Shown here piece by piece: positions 45,054 through 53,668 of a stretch of 64,000 nucleotides of DNA. The notes beneath the pieces are model-generated. The model was not told where the DNA came from. It did not search any database and was given only the letters and a program-made list of their open reading frames with translations. Each line of letters opens with the position of its first letter. The first letter of the stretch is position 1. Made by a program: the position numbers and the translations under genes. Origin of the DNA: Psychrobacillus sp. OK028 (GTDB lineage: Bacteria > Bacillota > Bacilli > Bacillales_A > Planococcaceae); NCBI RefSeq assembly GCF_900103605.1, contig NZ_FNHY01000002.1, positions 62,001 through 126,000 of the forward strand, read 5' to 3'.

Positions 45054-45927
45054 ATGGGTGAATTAATAAATGTTCGAAAGTTTCAAGATGATATTGCAAC
45101 AGAAAATGCTATTAAGAACCAAGTACATAAAAAGCTAGAAATGTATGAGGGAGATTTCAAACGATTTGAACTGTATTGCATACAGACACACAGATCCATT
45201 TCATTTGATGCCTTAGAAAAGTATCTGTACCATACAATTGCTAACGAAGGTCTATAAACTATCTACTTTCAATCGCAGAGCAGCTGGAGTTAAGTATTGT
45301 CTAATTAATCAACATAACTTAGTTGAAACAAATGAACAGGTACAACGTATTGCTAAGCTCAGGAGTATGTACAATAATGAGGAATACTTACGTAAAAAGA
45401 ATATGGTAGGTAAATCAGCAGAGGATAAAGACGAAGTAATGAACCTCATTAACAAACTGGATACCAGAGCAAAAGCTATTTCCATTGTAAATCTTATAAC
45501 TGCTAATCGACCATCAGAAATGCTACTACTTAAAATAAGCGACTTTGATTTGGATAATAAATCAGTAACCGTAATGATGAAGAAGCAAAAAGAAATGAAA
45601 ATAAAGCGTTTAACTCTGGAAGCAGTCCATTTAGTGAAGGCGAGTATCCGAGAATACGATTTGAAAGAAAATGACTTGTTTGTTGGGAAAGTAGACAAGT
45701 GGGATAACTATTCAAGCGTAGCAATTAGTGATTCCGCATACAGAAAAACCATTCATAAGTGGTTAGGTTTTGCACCTTACACGCTACGCAAGACACAAAT
45801 TACGGCTATGCACGAAGCAGGAGCAGATATTGCAACAATTGCTAAACAAAGTGGTCATAAGTCGCTTGAAACAATTACTAAGCATTACCTTGAAGTGAAT
45901 GATACAACAGTCGATAAATATTTATAA
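45054..45927 (+). pseudogene. Tyrosine recombinase/integrase, frameshifted
   Basis: The N-terminal core-binding part (67 residues from ATG 45054, AGAGGGG upstream) stops at 45257. The rest continues in another frame from about 45258 (LSTFNRRAAGVKYCL) to 45927. Joined, they make a recombinase of about 290 residues with Arg-I in ITANRPSEMLLLK, a lysine-rich beta hairpin, YTLRKT (Tyr in place of the usual first His of HxxR), SGHKS and the nucleophile Tyr in TKHYLEV. A one-base gain or two-base loss near GGTCTATAAACTA would explain the break. It lies beside attL, as expected for the integrase of this island. Programmed frameshifting is possible, but no slippery heptamer is obvious. Confidence 0.8.
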
Positions 45928-46187
45928 AATTAGATTGGAGCAGATGGCTATAAATTTAGCTACTGTTCCATTTTTTAGTGGTAAATGTATAGTACATACA
46001 GTGTTTATCGTAATCTACAAAGATTATAAGATTGATCGTCAATTGGGGTCATTTTTTATATTTTCATTAATTGGATACAGCTTAAGTTATAATTAATTTA
46101 TAAGAATATTATCTTGTACTAATTTGATATTGATTTGATAGCTATAAATCATTTTTAGAACTAATGTATCTTTTATGGAGTGTTTGC

Positions 46188-46437
46188 ATGAAACAAAGTT
46201 TGTTTGATTGGTGTAATAATGAAAAAAGGCATTTGCTTGAAGAGTGGCATAAAACAAAGAATGGTAGATTAACACCAAGAGATATTGCGCCTATGTCCAA
46301 TAAAAAAGTTTGGTGGCAATGTGTAAAAGGGCATGAATGGGAGTCAATTTGCAAATAGAAGTAAAGGAACAGGTTGTCCTATTTGTTACGAGAAGGGACG
46401 AAAAAAAATAATAACGTTTCAAAACCTTAACAACTAG
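46188..46437 (+). pseudogene. Single treble-clef zinc-ribbon module, frameshifted
   Basis: Reads SLFDWCNNEKRHLLEEWHKTKN, then TPRDIAPMSNKKVWWQCVKGHEWES, then hits a stop at 46358. The next frame continues FANRSKGTGCPICYEKGRKK to a stop at 46437. Together this is one repeat of the family with WWxC..GHEW and GCPxC cysteine pairs (DUF4379-like treble-clef zinc finger), often found in phage and nuclease proteins. A frameshift near 46345 splits it. The gap 45928-46187 before it shows no gene. Confidence 0.65.
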
Positions 46438-46487
46438 TGCAAGACATTCAATTATTATTAAATTGAATGTATCTGGATGACAAAAAA

Positions 46488-46515
46488 ACTGCTAATATTC
46501 ACATTAGCAGTTTTG
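46488..46515. terminator. Terminator after the DUF6615-like gene
   Basis: AAACTGCTAAT pairs with ATTAGCAGTTTT around a short loop, just past the end of the minus-strand gene. A second perfect inverted repeat, ACATTCAATT/AATTGAATGT, lies at 46444-46470. Confidence 0.8.
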
Positions 46516-46517
46516 AA

Positions 46518-47597
46518 TTACTTGACAGTGATTGGTCTACCTTTCCTTGTTCTTTTCATTGTGCCTATATTTTTCTTCTTTTCATTATTTTCTTCGTATA
46601 AAACCTCTACGGAATCGATTTCTTCATTCTTTGTATTAGGAGGAATTGTTGCCTCATTTACAGGTTCATTGGACTTATGTACGTCAGAATCGGAATCGCT
46701 TGGAACACGAATTGTAACTACAACTAAAGGTGATAATTCAGGGATAGCATCGCTAAAGTTGATTTCCCCGATATCCTTTATAGTAATTTGAGAATCATGT
46801 AGCATTTGTTTAACATATTCAGGTAACTCATTTACTGTTTTCGGTTCAATTTTCGGTTTAGGCAGTTCTTTTCCGCCAAGATCTTTGCCATCAGGGGAAG
46901 GAGGGGAAGGAATTTTAAGACCATCCCCACCTCCTCCATCACCCAAGTCGTTATATTCTCCAATGATATTATCTACACTTAAATCTCCACAAAAAAGTCT
47001 TGAGACTGTAAAGCTTTTGTCGAATACTTCTTCGAACTTCTTTTCTGAATTAGAAGTAGGATACAGATAGTCTGCATAACAATACGTCCATCCAAGAAGT
47101 TCGTAATCTGTTGGAAAACAGCCATCATCACTTGTAGGAATAACAGTTGAATAAGTTTCTTGTTCAAGGTAGTTATAGAAACAATAAACTGGAATATATT
47201 CTTTTTCCCATGCACGATAGATTATATTTTGACACTGGTTAGAACCATCTGTGTATAGATGGTGGAGATTATATTTATTTTTTTGATCCTTTATTTTAAG
47301 TTTTTTAGCTTGAACAAGTAATTTCGTCCATTCGTTACCATCAATAATAAACCATTCCCAATCAGCACCATTTTTTCTTTCCTCTGTTTTATTAAAAGGT
47401 TCTGTTGCGATATGAAAGTTCCTAGATACTAGAGTTCGTGGCATTCTACGTGCAAGTTCCATTAATGTAGTTTCCGTAATTGTTTCTTCGCCAAAGATAA
47501 AACCTCTTTCAGCTGATTCACCATAATCTCTCCAAATATCTCTAGAAGCTTGTTTAAAAGTTCTACAAATCAGTTCTTTATGATTATCTTTCCGCAA
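46518..47597 (-). CDS. DUF6615-like protein, possible PD-(D/E)xK-type nuclease
   Basis: A 359-residue protein. The N-terminal 200 residues match what I know of DUF6615: GEETITETTLMELA, KNGADWEWFIIDGNEWTKLLVQAKKLK, and QNIIYRAWEKEYIPVYCFYNYL. The order Glu, then GADWEW, then a strand with QAKK about 15 residues later looks like the D..(E/Q)xK core of restriction-enzyme-like folds, the same QAK seen in Mrr. That reading is inference. Residues 220-359 are Gly/Pro/Asp-rich and low complexity, ending in a basic KRTRKGRPITVK. TTG is the start, with AGGAG upstream. It is an island gene on the opposite strand to its neighbours. Confidence 0.65.
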   Translation of the reverse strand: MRKDNHKELICRTFKQASRDIWRDYGESAERGFIFGEETITETTLMELARRMPRTLVSRNFHIATEPFNKTEERKNGADWEWFIIDGNEWTKLLVQAKKLKIKDQKNKYNLHHLYTDGSNQCQNIIYRAWEKEYIPVYCFYNYLEQETYSTVIPTSDDGCFPTDYELLGWTYCYADYLYPTSNSEKKFEEVFDKSFTVSRLFCGDLSVDNIIGEYNDLGDGGGGDGLKIPSPPSPDGKDLGGKELPKPKIEPKTVNELPEYVKQMLHDSQITIKDIGEINFSDAIPELSPLVVVTIRVPSDSDSDVHKSNEPVNEATIPPNTKNEEIDSVEVLYEENNEKKKNIGTMKRTRKGRPITVK

Positions 47598-47639
47598 AAT
47601 TATTCTCCTCTGTAAATAAATTTCTTTATAATATATACC

Positions 47640-48173
47640 ACATAAAAGATTTTCTTTGTTATAAAATTTTACATTGTGTTAATAATAAATGCTTCACAAT
47701 TTTTCAACATAAGATAATAAATTCTATTACTCTGTGATTATTTGTTCTATGATTAGGTTTAATCACTATGACTTGAAGATATTATAAAAGTTTACAGGGT
47801 GTGGCTTATGCTGCATCTTTTTTTATTTGTTTCGGTGTAGATGTAAAGAAATAATAAGTAGAGCAACTGCTCCAACTAATGAAAATCACAATGAAAAATT
47901 GCTCACATTTCAATTAGTATATTGATTACGAATAGGTATTTAATGATTGCAAATCATTTGTTAAAGCGTTCTACTACTTAAACAAACAATTAACTTTAAG
48001 TTGGGCTAGGGACTTTGTAGAGCAGGATATAAATGTGTGGGGGCGGTAGTTAAACATTGAAAGTGAAATTAGCGTTTCTAGTTAAGCTATAAGCTCTTCC
48101 ACTTCCACAGAAGAAAAAAGTAATTCCTCTTTTATAATCTTTTATTATATGAATAATCAAACAATAAACATGT
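47640..48173. other. AT-rich gap inside the island, no gene seen
   Basis: Between the DUF6615-like and Mrr genes there is no credible open frame on either strand. It must hold two divergent promoters. A short palindrome GAGCA-AC-TGCTC occurs near 47863. Nothing else is recognised. Confidence 0.4.
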
Positions 48174-48179
48174 TATAAT
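48171..48179 (+). promoter_or_regulatory. Extended -10 promoter of the Mrr-type gene
   Basis: TGTTATAAT (TGn-TATAAT), 37 bases before the chosen start and identical to the murC element. Confidence 0.5.
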
Positions 48180-48215
48180 TGTTTTAAAAATATGCAAAAA
48201 AATGGAGGTGTCATA

Positions 48216-49349
48216 GTGAGTAGGTCATATGTTAATCAAAGTACATTATCTTCTAAATTGGGTTGGTCAGAAGCTACTGGTAGGAAATGGATAACTGAGT
48301 TTCAAGAGTTCTTACCTCCAAAAATTGTAGGGAAAAGTAAAATGTATGACGATAATGCCTATAAGGTTTTAGTTACAATAAAACAACTATCTGAAAAAAA
48401 GTTTACTAGAGGAAGAATATTAGAGATTTTTAAGGAAGAAGGTGTTCCTCAATCTGTCGATGAGATAGAAAAAATAATTAAAGAATATTCCGTATTAGAC
48501 GAGGAAGGACAAGCTCTGGTTGATTCCATCCCGTCTTTAAAAGATCTTATTATTCCATTGTTAAATGTTATGAGTGATAAAAAACCCTTCATAGCATCTA
48601 TGCTAAACAAAGGCGTTGCTGAGTATCTATCACTAACTGAAAATCAATTAAGCATATCTTATCCAGATAGCAAGGAAACTATTTTTACATCTAGAATGAG
48701 AGCGTCAAGATTTTCTTTGCAAAAGCAAGGTTATATTGAAGAGGTAAGCACACATACTTATCAAATTACAACTGAAGGAACAGAATTATTAAATAATAAT
48801 AATGTTAATATACATGAAGAAATAGAAGAGTTAGAAAAGGTTATTGACCCAATAGAAGTAATTCAAGAAAATGTCGAAGAAATTGAAGAAGAAGTAGTAA
48901 ATAGATTGGTGAATGAATTAAAAAAAGCTCACTGGAGAAGGTTAGAAACAATTGTAGTTGAATTGCTTACTGCAATGGGTTACGGTGACGGACAAGTGAC
49001 ACAGAGAATAAACGATGGTGGATTAGATGGAATTATTAAAGAAGATAAATTGGGTTTAGATAATATTTATGTTCAAGCAAAAAGGTGGGAAAACACTGTT
49101 GGTAGACCAGAAGTTATGAGTTTTTCAGGAGCATTAGATGCAAAAGCAGCTAGAAAAGGTATTTTTATAACAACATCTTCTTTTACAAAAGGTGCAGAAG
49201 AATATGTTGAGCGACTTGAATCTAAAAAAATTATATTAATTGGTGGAAGAAAACTAGCAAAATTAATGATTGAAAATGATATAGGAGTAAGTGTTAAGAA
49301 AAAAATAGTTATTAAAGAAATTGACTTTTCATATTTTGAAGGTGAGTAA
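48216..49349 (+). CDS. MerR-type HTH fused to Mrr-like type IV restriction endonuclease
   Basis: A 377-residue three-part protein. Residues 1-85 look like a MerR-type HTH (LGWSEATGRKWITEFQEF..GKSKMYDDNAYKVL). Residues 105-200 resemble the Mrr N-terminal winged helix (SRMRASRFSLQKQGYIEE..YQITTEGTELL), followed by an acidic coiled segment. Residues 238-365 are the Mrr catalytic domain: FEDxx-like LETIVVELLTAMGYGDG, the active Asp in NDGGLDGII and the QAK motif in NIYVQAKRW, then GIFITTSSFTKGAEEY. Mrr enzymes cut methylated foreign DNA. GTG at 48216 follows GGAGGTG; ATG 48192 lies before that site and is rejected. Defence role inferred from family and island context. Confidence 0.85.
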   Translation: MSRSYVNQSTLSSKLGWSEATGRKWITEFQEFLPPKIVGKSKMYDDNAYKVLVTIKQLSEKKFTRGRILEIFKEEGVPQSVDEIEKIIKEYSVLDEEGQALVDSIPSLKDLIIPLLNVMSDKKPFIASMLNKGVAEYLSLTENQLSISYPDSKETIFTSRMRASRFSLQKQGYIEEVSTHTYQITTEGTELLNNNNVNIHEEIEELEKVIDPIEVIQENVEEIEEEVVNRLVNELKKAHWRRLETIVVELLTAMGYGDGQVTQRINDGGLDGIIKEDKLGLDNIYVQAKRWENTVGRPEVMSFSGALDAKAARKGIFITTSSFTKGAEEYVERLESKKIILIGGRKLAKLMIENDIGVSVKKKIVIKEIDFSYFEGE

Positions 49350-49635
49350 CACAATCTTATCATACGAGAGAGTAGAGAAATAGTATGTTAGTGGTGGGGG
49401 TGGATTTATCAACATATGAATGTATTAAAATGAGGGGTAGAACTAGTACTTTCACACACTTAAAGTCAATATTTCAGGTGCAGCCACATATCTTTGAACA
49501 GCTCTATTTTTATTCTAACCATTTCTTTTTAGGAGAATAGACAAACGTTGAACATGGAAAAAACGATTAGTAAATAAAAGAAAATAAGGATATATTAGTT
49601 TGTAAAAATCATACAATTAAGAGAGGAAGATTGTA

Positions 49636-52053
49636 ATGTTCAAACGTTTGATAAATATATTTATTATTATTGCATTAATTTTTTCTTTTTCACTAGGAGA
49701 TGCTCAACAGATTTTTGCATCAACTGATGTAACATCGCCAGTACTTGAGAGTATAGAAGTAACTCCAAAGGCGGTAACTGTTGGAGACGAAGTTGAGGTT
49801 AAAGTGAAATTAAATGATGTTAAATATAAAGTCAAGCAAATAATTGTTTCTTTTAATTCACCTTCAAGTAAAACTACAGTTAACATGATGGAAATTCGCT
49901 TAACATATGATAACGAACTGGATGAGTGGGTTGGAAATAAAATTATTAGTGACAACATGGAAAATGGAACATGGAAGTTTAATAATATAAGTATTATTGA
50001 TGATTCTGGCATAATACAGAATATTACAGCCAATTTATTACCTAAAGGACTATCACTTGATTTTAATGTGGAAAATAATGAAGGTGACTGGACACCACCT
50101 AAAATCGAACATGTAGAAATCAGTCCTAAAGAAGTAGCGGTTGGTGAAATAATTACTATAAAAGCAAAAATAAGTGATGATAAATCTGGTGTCTCGGGAG
50201 TATCTGTACAATTCTATTCACCAAGTTATGATTTTACTCGTGATTTTAGAGAAGTATATTTCAATTATGATTCAAATCAAGATTTGTGGGTCGGTAATTA
50301 TAAAGTAAGTAATGAGGATGAAAATGGAACTTGGAAATTTCATATGTTATCTACTACTGACAAAAACGGAAATGGGAGTTTTTTACACAATTCTTCCGTT
50401 ATGAATGGTGAAATGGACTTTAATGTAATCTCAGAAAATATTATAGACGTAAATAATACTGCTTCCATTTTTGGCGTAGGTCCGTCAGGCAGCAGGGAGG
50501 AAATAAAATTATCATTTTTTATTGATCAAAGTATATTTGAATTAATAACATATGATACTGTTGGAAGCATAAGTTTAAAAAATGAAATAGGTCAATTTTT
50601 AACATTAAATTTAAAGTCAATAATTAAAGAAGGAAGAATGTTAAGTACTTCATTTACTATGCCTGGAGAAGTCGAAGAGGGAAATTGGGAAATTATTGAT
50701 ATTAGTTTGGAAAATATCAATAATCAATATTACTTTAATAATTTTCAAGGAGTAGAATCTGTAGAAAAATTCTATATTCCATCTCAAGAAGCTGATAGTT
50801 GGGTAAGAAACACTTTGGATAAAAAAATTGAATATGAACTTATTAATTTATCACCAAATAATTACTCTACTATTGGAGATTTTATTAAAAAGTTCAGATT
50901 AGCATTACCACCATTTGTTGAGAAAGTTACTTATGACGAGCTAATGAAATATGCCACTTTAAAAGAAGATCCTTATGGAGATGCAGTGTTTATATATGAA
51001 TGGTGGAAGGAAGGAATTATATCGTCTTTAAAAACTCCTCCAGTACCAATTTTTGTCTATAATCATTACTCAGAAGGTATATCATTTAAATTACAAAGTA
51101 AAATCGATTGGTATGTAGCAGATGTATTACATTATGTACCAAACCTTAATAAAGAGGATAGTAAAATTACTGCAATAATTGAAAGTCCAGATGGAAAGGA
51201 ATATGAAATAAGTAATTTTAAATATGATCCTAAATTCTCTGTCTATGACCCTAAATTTTATATCTATGATATAGGATATAAAGTGGGAGGTTGGAGGGGA
51301 ACGTTTGAATTGCCTGCTTTACCATTGAATGGTAATTGGAAAATTGATCGCTTAATAGTTGATAATGAAGGTGAAGATTCTAAAACTTACATTAATGGAA
51401 TCGACTTTTATGGGGCAAGTATTAAATTAATTGATGCTTTTGAGCCGACATCAGATAGTCCAATTCCAATACCAACAAAACCAGAAGAACAATTGCCACC
51501 TACATCACCGCCAGTAAATGTGTTCAGAGATGTTTCGAATAATTATGGTTTTATTAAAGAAATTTTGTATCTTTTGGATAAAGGTATTATTACTGGATAT
51601 AAGGATTATACGTTTAGACCAAATGAAGTCGTAACGAGAGGGTCTGCAGCAATTATGATTGGTCGTGCATTAGGTCTAGAAAAAGTTGTAAGTGAAACTG
51701 CATTCACAGACGTTAACCAAAGTACAGTAGCGGCTGGCTATATCGCTGCAGCAGTTAACAAAGGGATTATTAAAGGTTTTGATGATAATACGTATCGTCC
51801 TGATGAAATAGTTACTCGTGGTCAAATGGCAATATTGATTAATCGTGCATTTGATATTTCTTCAGCTTCACCTAATACATTTAAGGATATGAACTCAAGT
51901 ATGGCATCATTTGATGCTGTATCAAGAATTTCTTCATTAGGAATTGCGAGTGGTTATATAGATAATACTTATCGTCCGAATGAATTACTAAATAGAGGAC
52001 AATTCTCTGCATTTTTAGCAAGAGCTGTAAATCCTTCTTTTATTAAAAAATGA
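49636..52053 (+). CDS. Secreted surface protein with three C-terminal SLH domains
   Basis: An 805-residue protein. A signal peptide (residues 1-30, hydrophobic core IFIIIALIFSFSLG, cleavage near IFAS) is followed by two related beta-rich repeats of about 120 residues (LESIEVTPKAVTVGDEVEVKVK and IEHVEISPKEVAVGEIITIKAK, each ending near NGTWKF). Then comes a long middle region of no known family and a Pro-rich linker near 620. Three SLH domains of about 55 residues end the protein (GIITGYKDYTFRPNEVVTRG, GIIKGFDDNTYRPDEIVTRG, GIASGYIDNTYRPNELLNRG). SLH domains bind pyruvylated wall polymer, so it is cell-surface attached. Its presence inside the island is unusual. GAGAGGAAG precedes the ATG. Confidence 0.88.
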   Translation: MFKRLINIFIIIALIFSFSLGDAQQIFASTDVTSPVLESIEVTPKAVTVGDEVEVKVKLNDVKYKVKQIIVSFNSPSSKTTVNMMEIRLTYDNELDEWVGNKIISDNMENGTWKFNNISIIDDSGIIQNITANLLPKGLSLDFNVENNEGDWTPPKIEHVEISPKEVAVGEIITIKAKISDDKSGVSGVSVQFYSPSYDFTRDFREVYFNYDSNQDLWVGNYKVSNEDENGTWKFHMLSTTDKNGNGSFLHNSSVMNGEMDFNVISENIIDVNNTASIFGVGPSGSREEIKLSFFIDQSIFELITYDTVGSISLKNEIGQFLTLNLKSIIKEGRMLSTSFTMPGEVEEGNWEIIDISLENINNQYYFNNFQGVESVEKFYIPSQEADSWVRNTLDKKIEYELINLSPNNYSTIGDFIKKFRLALPPFVEKVTYDELMKYATLKEDPYGDAVFIYEWWKEGIISSLKTPPVPIFVYNHYSEGISFKLQSKIDWYVADVLHYVPNLNKEDSKITAIIESPDGKEYEISNFKYDPKFSVYDPKFYIYDIGYKVGGWRGTFELPALPLNGNWKIDRLIVDNEGEDSKTYINGIDFYGASIKLIDAFEPTSDSPIPIPTKPEEQLPPTSPPVNVFRDVSNNYGFIKEILYLLDKGIITGYKDYTFRPNEVVTRGSAAIMIGRALGLEKVVSETAFTDVNQSTVAAGYIAAAVNKGIIKGFDDNTYRPDEIVTRGQMAILINRAFDISSASPNTFKDMNSSMASFDAVSRISSLGIASGYIDNTYRPNELLNRGQFSAFLARAVNPSFIKK

Positions 52054-52107
52054 AAAATAAAAGTTAATTATTATTAGTGATTTCTCTTTAGTAAAGGATA
52101 ATTAATT

Positions 52108-52140
52108 AAGAGGGGAGCAATAAAGCTACTCTCTTTTTTA
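52108..52140 (+). terminator. Terminator after the SLH gene
   Basis: AGAGGGGAGC pairs imperfectly with GCTACTCTCT around AATAAA, followed by six T. Confidence 0.7.
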
Positions 52141-52241
52141 TGCCACAACATAAAAGAATGATTTTATATGGATACTAGATGGCTTAGAATAGTTATAAAA
52201 AGTAGTTTGAATAGAAAATAAAGTAAGTTAAATGAGGAATT

Positions 52242-52862
52242 ATGATGTTAAATGAATTTTTAAAGGAAAATAAGAAAATCTTAAATATTTGTATATTAAT
52301 AATTATTTTCATAGTAGTCCTAGTTCCTATTATTATAAATTTACTTATGATGTTTTCTACCCCTCTTACGGTGGGAGATGAGTCTATTTGGATTAGCTCA
52401 TTGAGTACCTATTTGGGTGCATTAATAGGTGGGATTATTTCGGGTACAATAACTTTAATTGGGGTAATTTATACAATAAAAAGCACTTTTCAAAGTTTAG
52501 ATAAAGATAAGGAAATTGAATATCAAAAAATGAGATTGAGTTCTCTTTATCAACCTTGTCATGCATTAACAACGAAGTTTGCTTTTCATAAGGGTGCTCA
52601 TGATTTCACTGATTTGGCTGAAGAACAAAAACTTGAATATCTATATTTATTACAAGAAAATCAAATATACGCCACGCCCTCTTTACGAACTTTGATTTTG
52701 GAGCTAGGTTGGAGCTATAAGAGTTGGTTAACTACTAGAGGGGAGATAGATATTGCTGATATGAATGAAAAGTATAAAAAAACAGACGATCTGATATTTG
52801 AAGAAATGAATGCAATTTTAAAAGAATTAACCAAAGAGGAAAAGTTTTATAACTTAGAATAA
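52242..52862 (+). CDS. Two-TM membrane protein with cytoplasmic domain, unknown
   Basis: A 206-residue protein not recognised as a family. Two membrane helices (about 13-37 and 52-76, the second Gly/Ile/Thr-rich) are followed by a cytoplasmic, mainly helical domain of about 125 residues containing MRLSSLYQPCHALTTKF and LRTLILELGWSYKSWL. Such membrane-plus-helical proteins are frequent in phage-defence loci, but no motif proves a role. GAGGA lies before ATGs at 52242 and 52245; the second is better spaced. Confidence 0.65.
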   Translation: MMLNEFLKENKKILNICILIIIFIVVLVPIIINLLMMFSTPLTVGDESIWISSLSTYLGALIGGIISGTITLIGVIYTIKSTFQSLDKDKEIEYQKMRLSSLYQPCHALTTKFAFHKGAHDFTDLAEEQKLEYLYLLQENQIYATPSLRTLILELGWSYKSWLTTRGEIDIADMNEKYKKTDDLIFEEMNAILKELTKEEKFYNLE

Positions 52863-53353
52863 AACTAGTATACGAATAACCGAATATTTTAAGTATTCTG
52901 TTTGTAAAACGATAAACAAATGGGGCAATTGTTTATTTTAACTGCTCCCCAGAATCATACAATAGAACAATTGCAATATAATTTCTTGCTTCGTTGTAAT
53001 AGAAGAAAGGCAATTATCTAACCAAATTAGTTAAAGGTTAGTCTCTCTTAGAAAACGTAGGTTCCAAAATACTTCGGTGGTATTACATAAGAAGAGCTTG
53101 TTCAATTAATTTATTGATAAATGGGAGAGAGTCTGACGTATGTTGGGCTCTTTTTTGAAACTTAGATGAATGCTCTATAAACTTAGTTTTTCCATGATTG
53201 AAAAGAGTACCAGAGGCACTTAATAGGTAGAGTTGAAAAAACATGAGTTATAAAGTGAAACAGCCCACACAAATTTTAAAATAATAAACTATTTAATAAA
53301 GTTTTTAAGAAAAAATGAAATAAACATTAATTATTATGATTGGAGATGTTACG
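52863..53353. other. AT-rich gap inside the island, no gene seen
   Basis: About 490 bases without a credible gene. Two weak hairpins are visible: GGGGCA..TGCTCCCC at 52922-52951, which may end the upstream gene, and AGAGTCT..GGGCTCT followed by T at 53128-53156. Confidence 0.4.
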
Positions 53354-53668
53354 TTGGCAAATCAATTTCATTTTAATAAAACATTTATTGAGTCAGTAAA
53401 AAGAATGAACCATCAAATAATAGACTTTAATAGAAAGATGCAACCTGTATTCAGTTCAATTGGTGAATTTGCTTTAAAGATGAACCATCTAGGTCAATTA
53501 ATTAAAAAGTACTTTGATGAGAATGAAATTTTGGAAGCAGTTTCAAGATTAAGTAAAGGAATTTTAGAAACCGAGGAAGACTTAAAAGTATTTAAGGCTC
53601 TAATGGTAGAGATGGGTTATCCACCGCACAACGGCATTGATATTCCTACTATGAGATTAATTGTATGA
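53354..53668 (+). CDS. N-terminal part of a split HEPN-like protein
   Basis: About 104 helical residues (NQFHFNKTFIESVKRMNHQIIDF ... LKVFKALMVEMGYPPHNG) ending at 53668. The helical opening followed by MGYPPH resembles the front of a family of roughly 300-residue helical proteins whose back half fits the next open frame (53661-54248). The two overlap by 8 bases in different frames, so a one-base loss or two-base gain likely split one gene; translational coupling of two subunits is the alternative. TTG 53354, with GGAG eight bases upstream, is preferred to the ATG at 53336. Confidence 0.55.
   Translation: MANQFHFNKTFIESVKRMNHQIIDFNRKMQPVFSSIGEFALKMNHLGQLIKKYFDENEILEAVSRLSKGILETEEDLKVFKALMVEMGYPPHNGIDIPTMRLIV

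Noticed and set aside
45899-46096. Open frame of 65 residues after the integrase
   Set aside because: It starts inside the integrase end, has no ribosome site and no recognisable composition.
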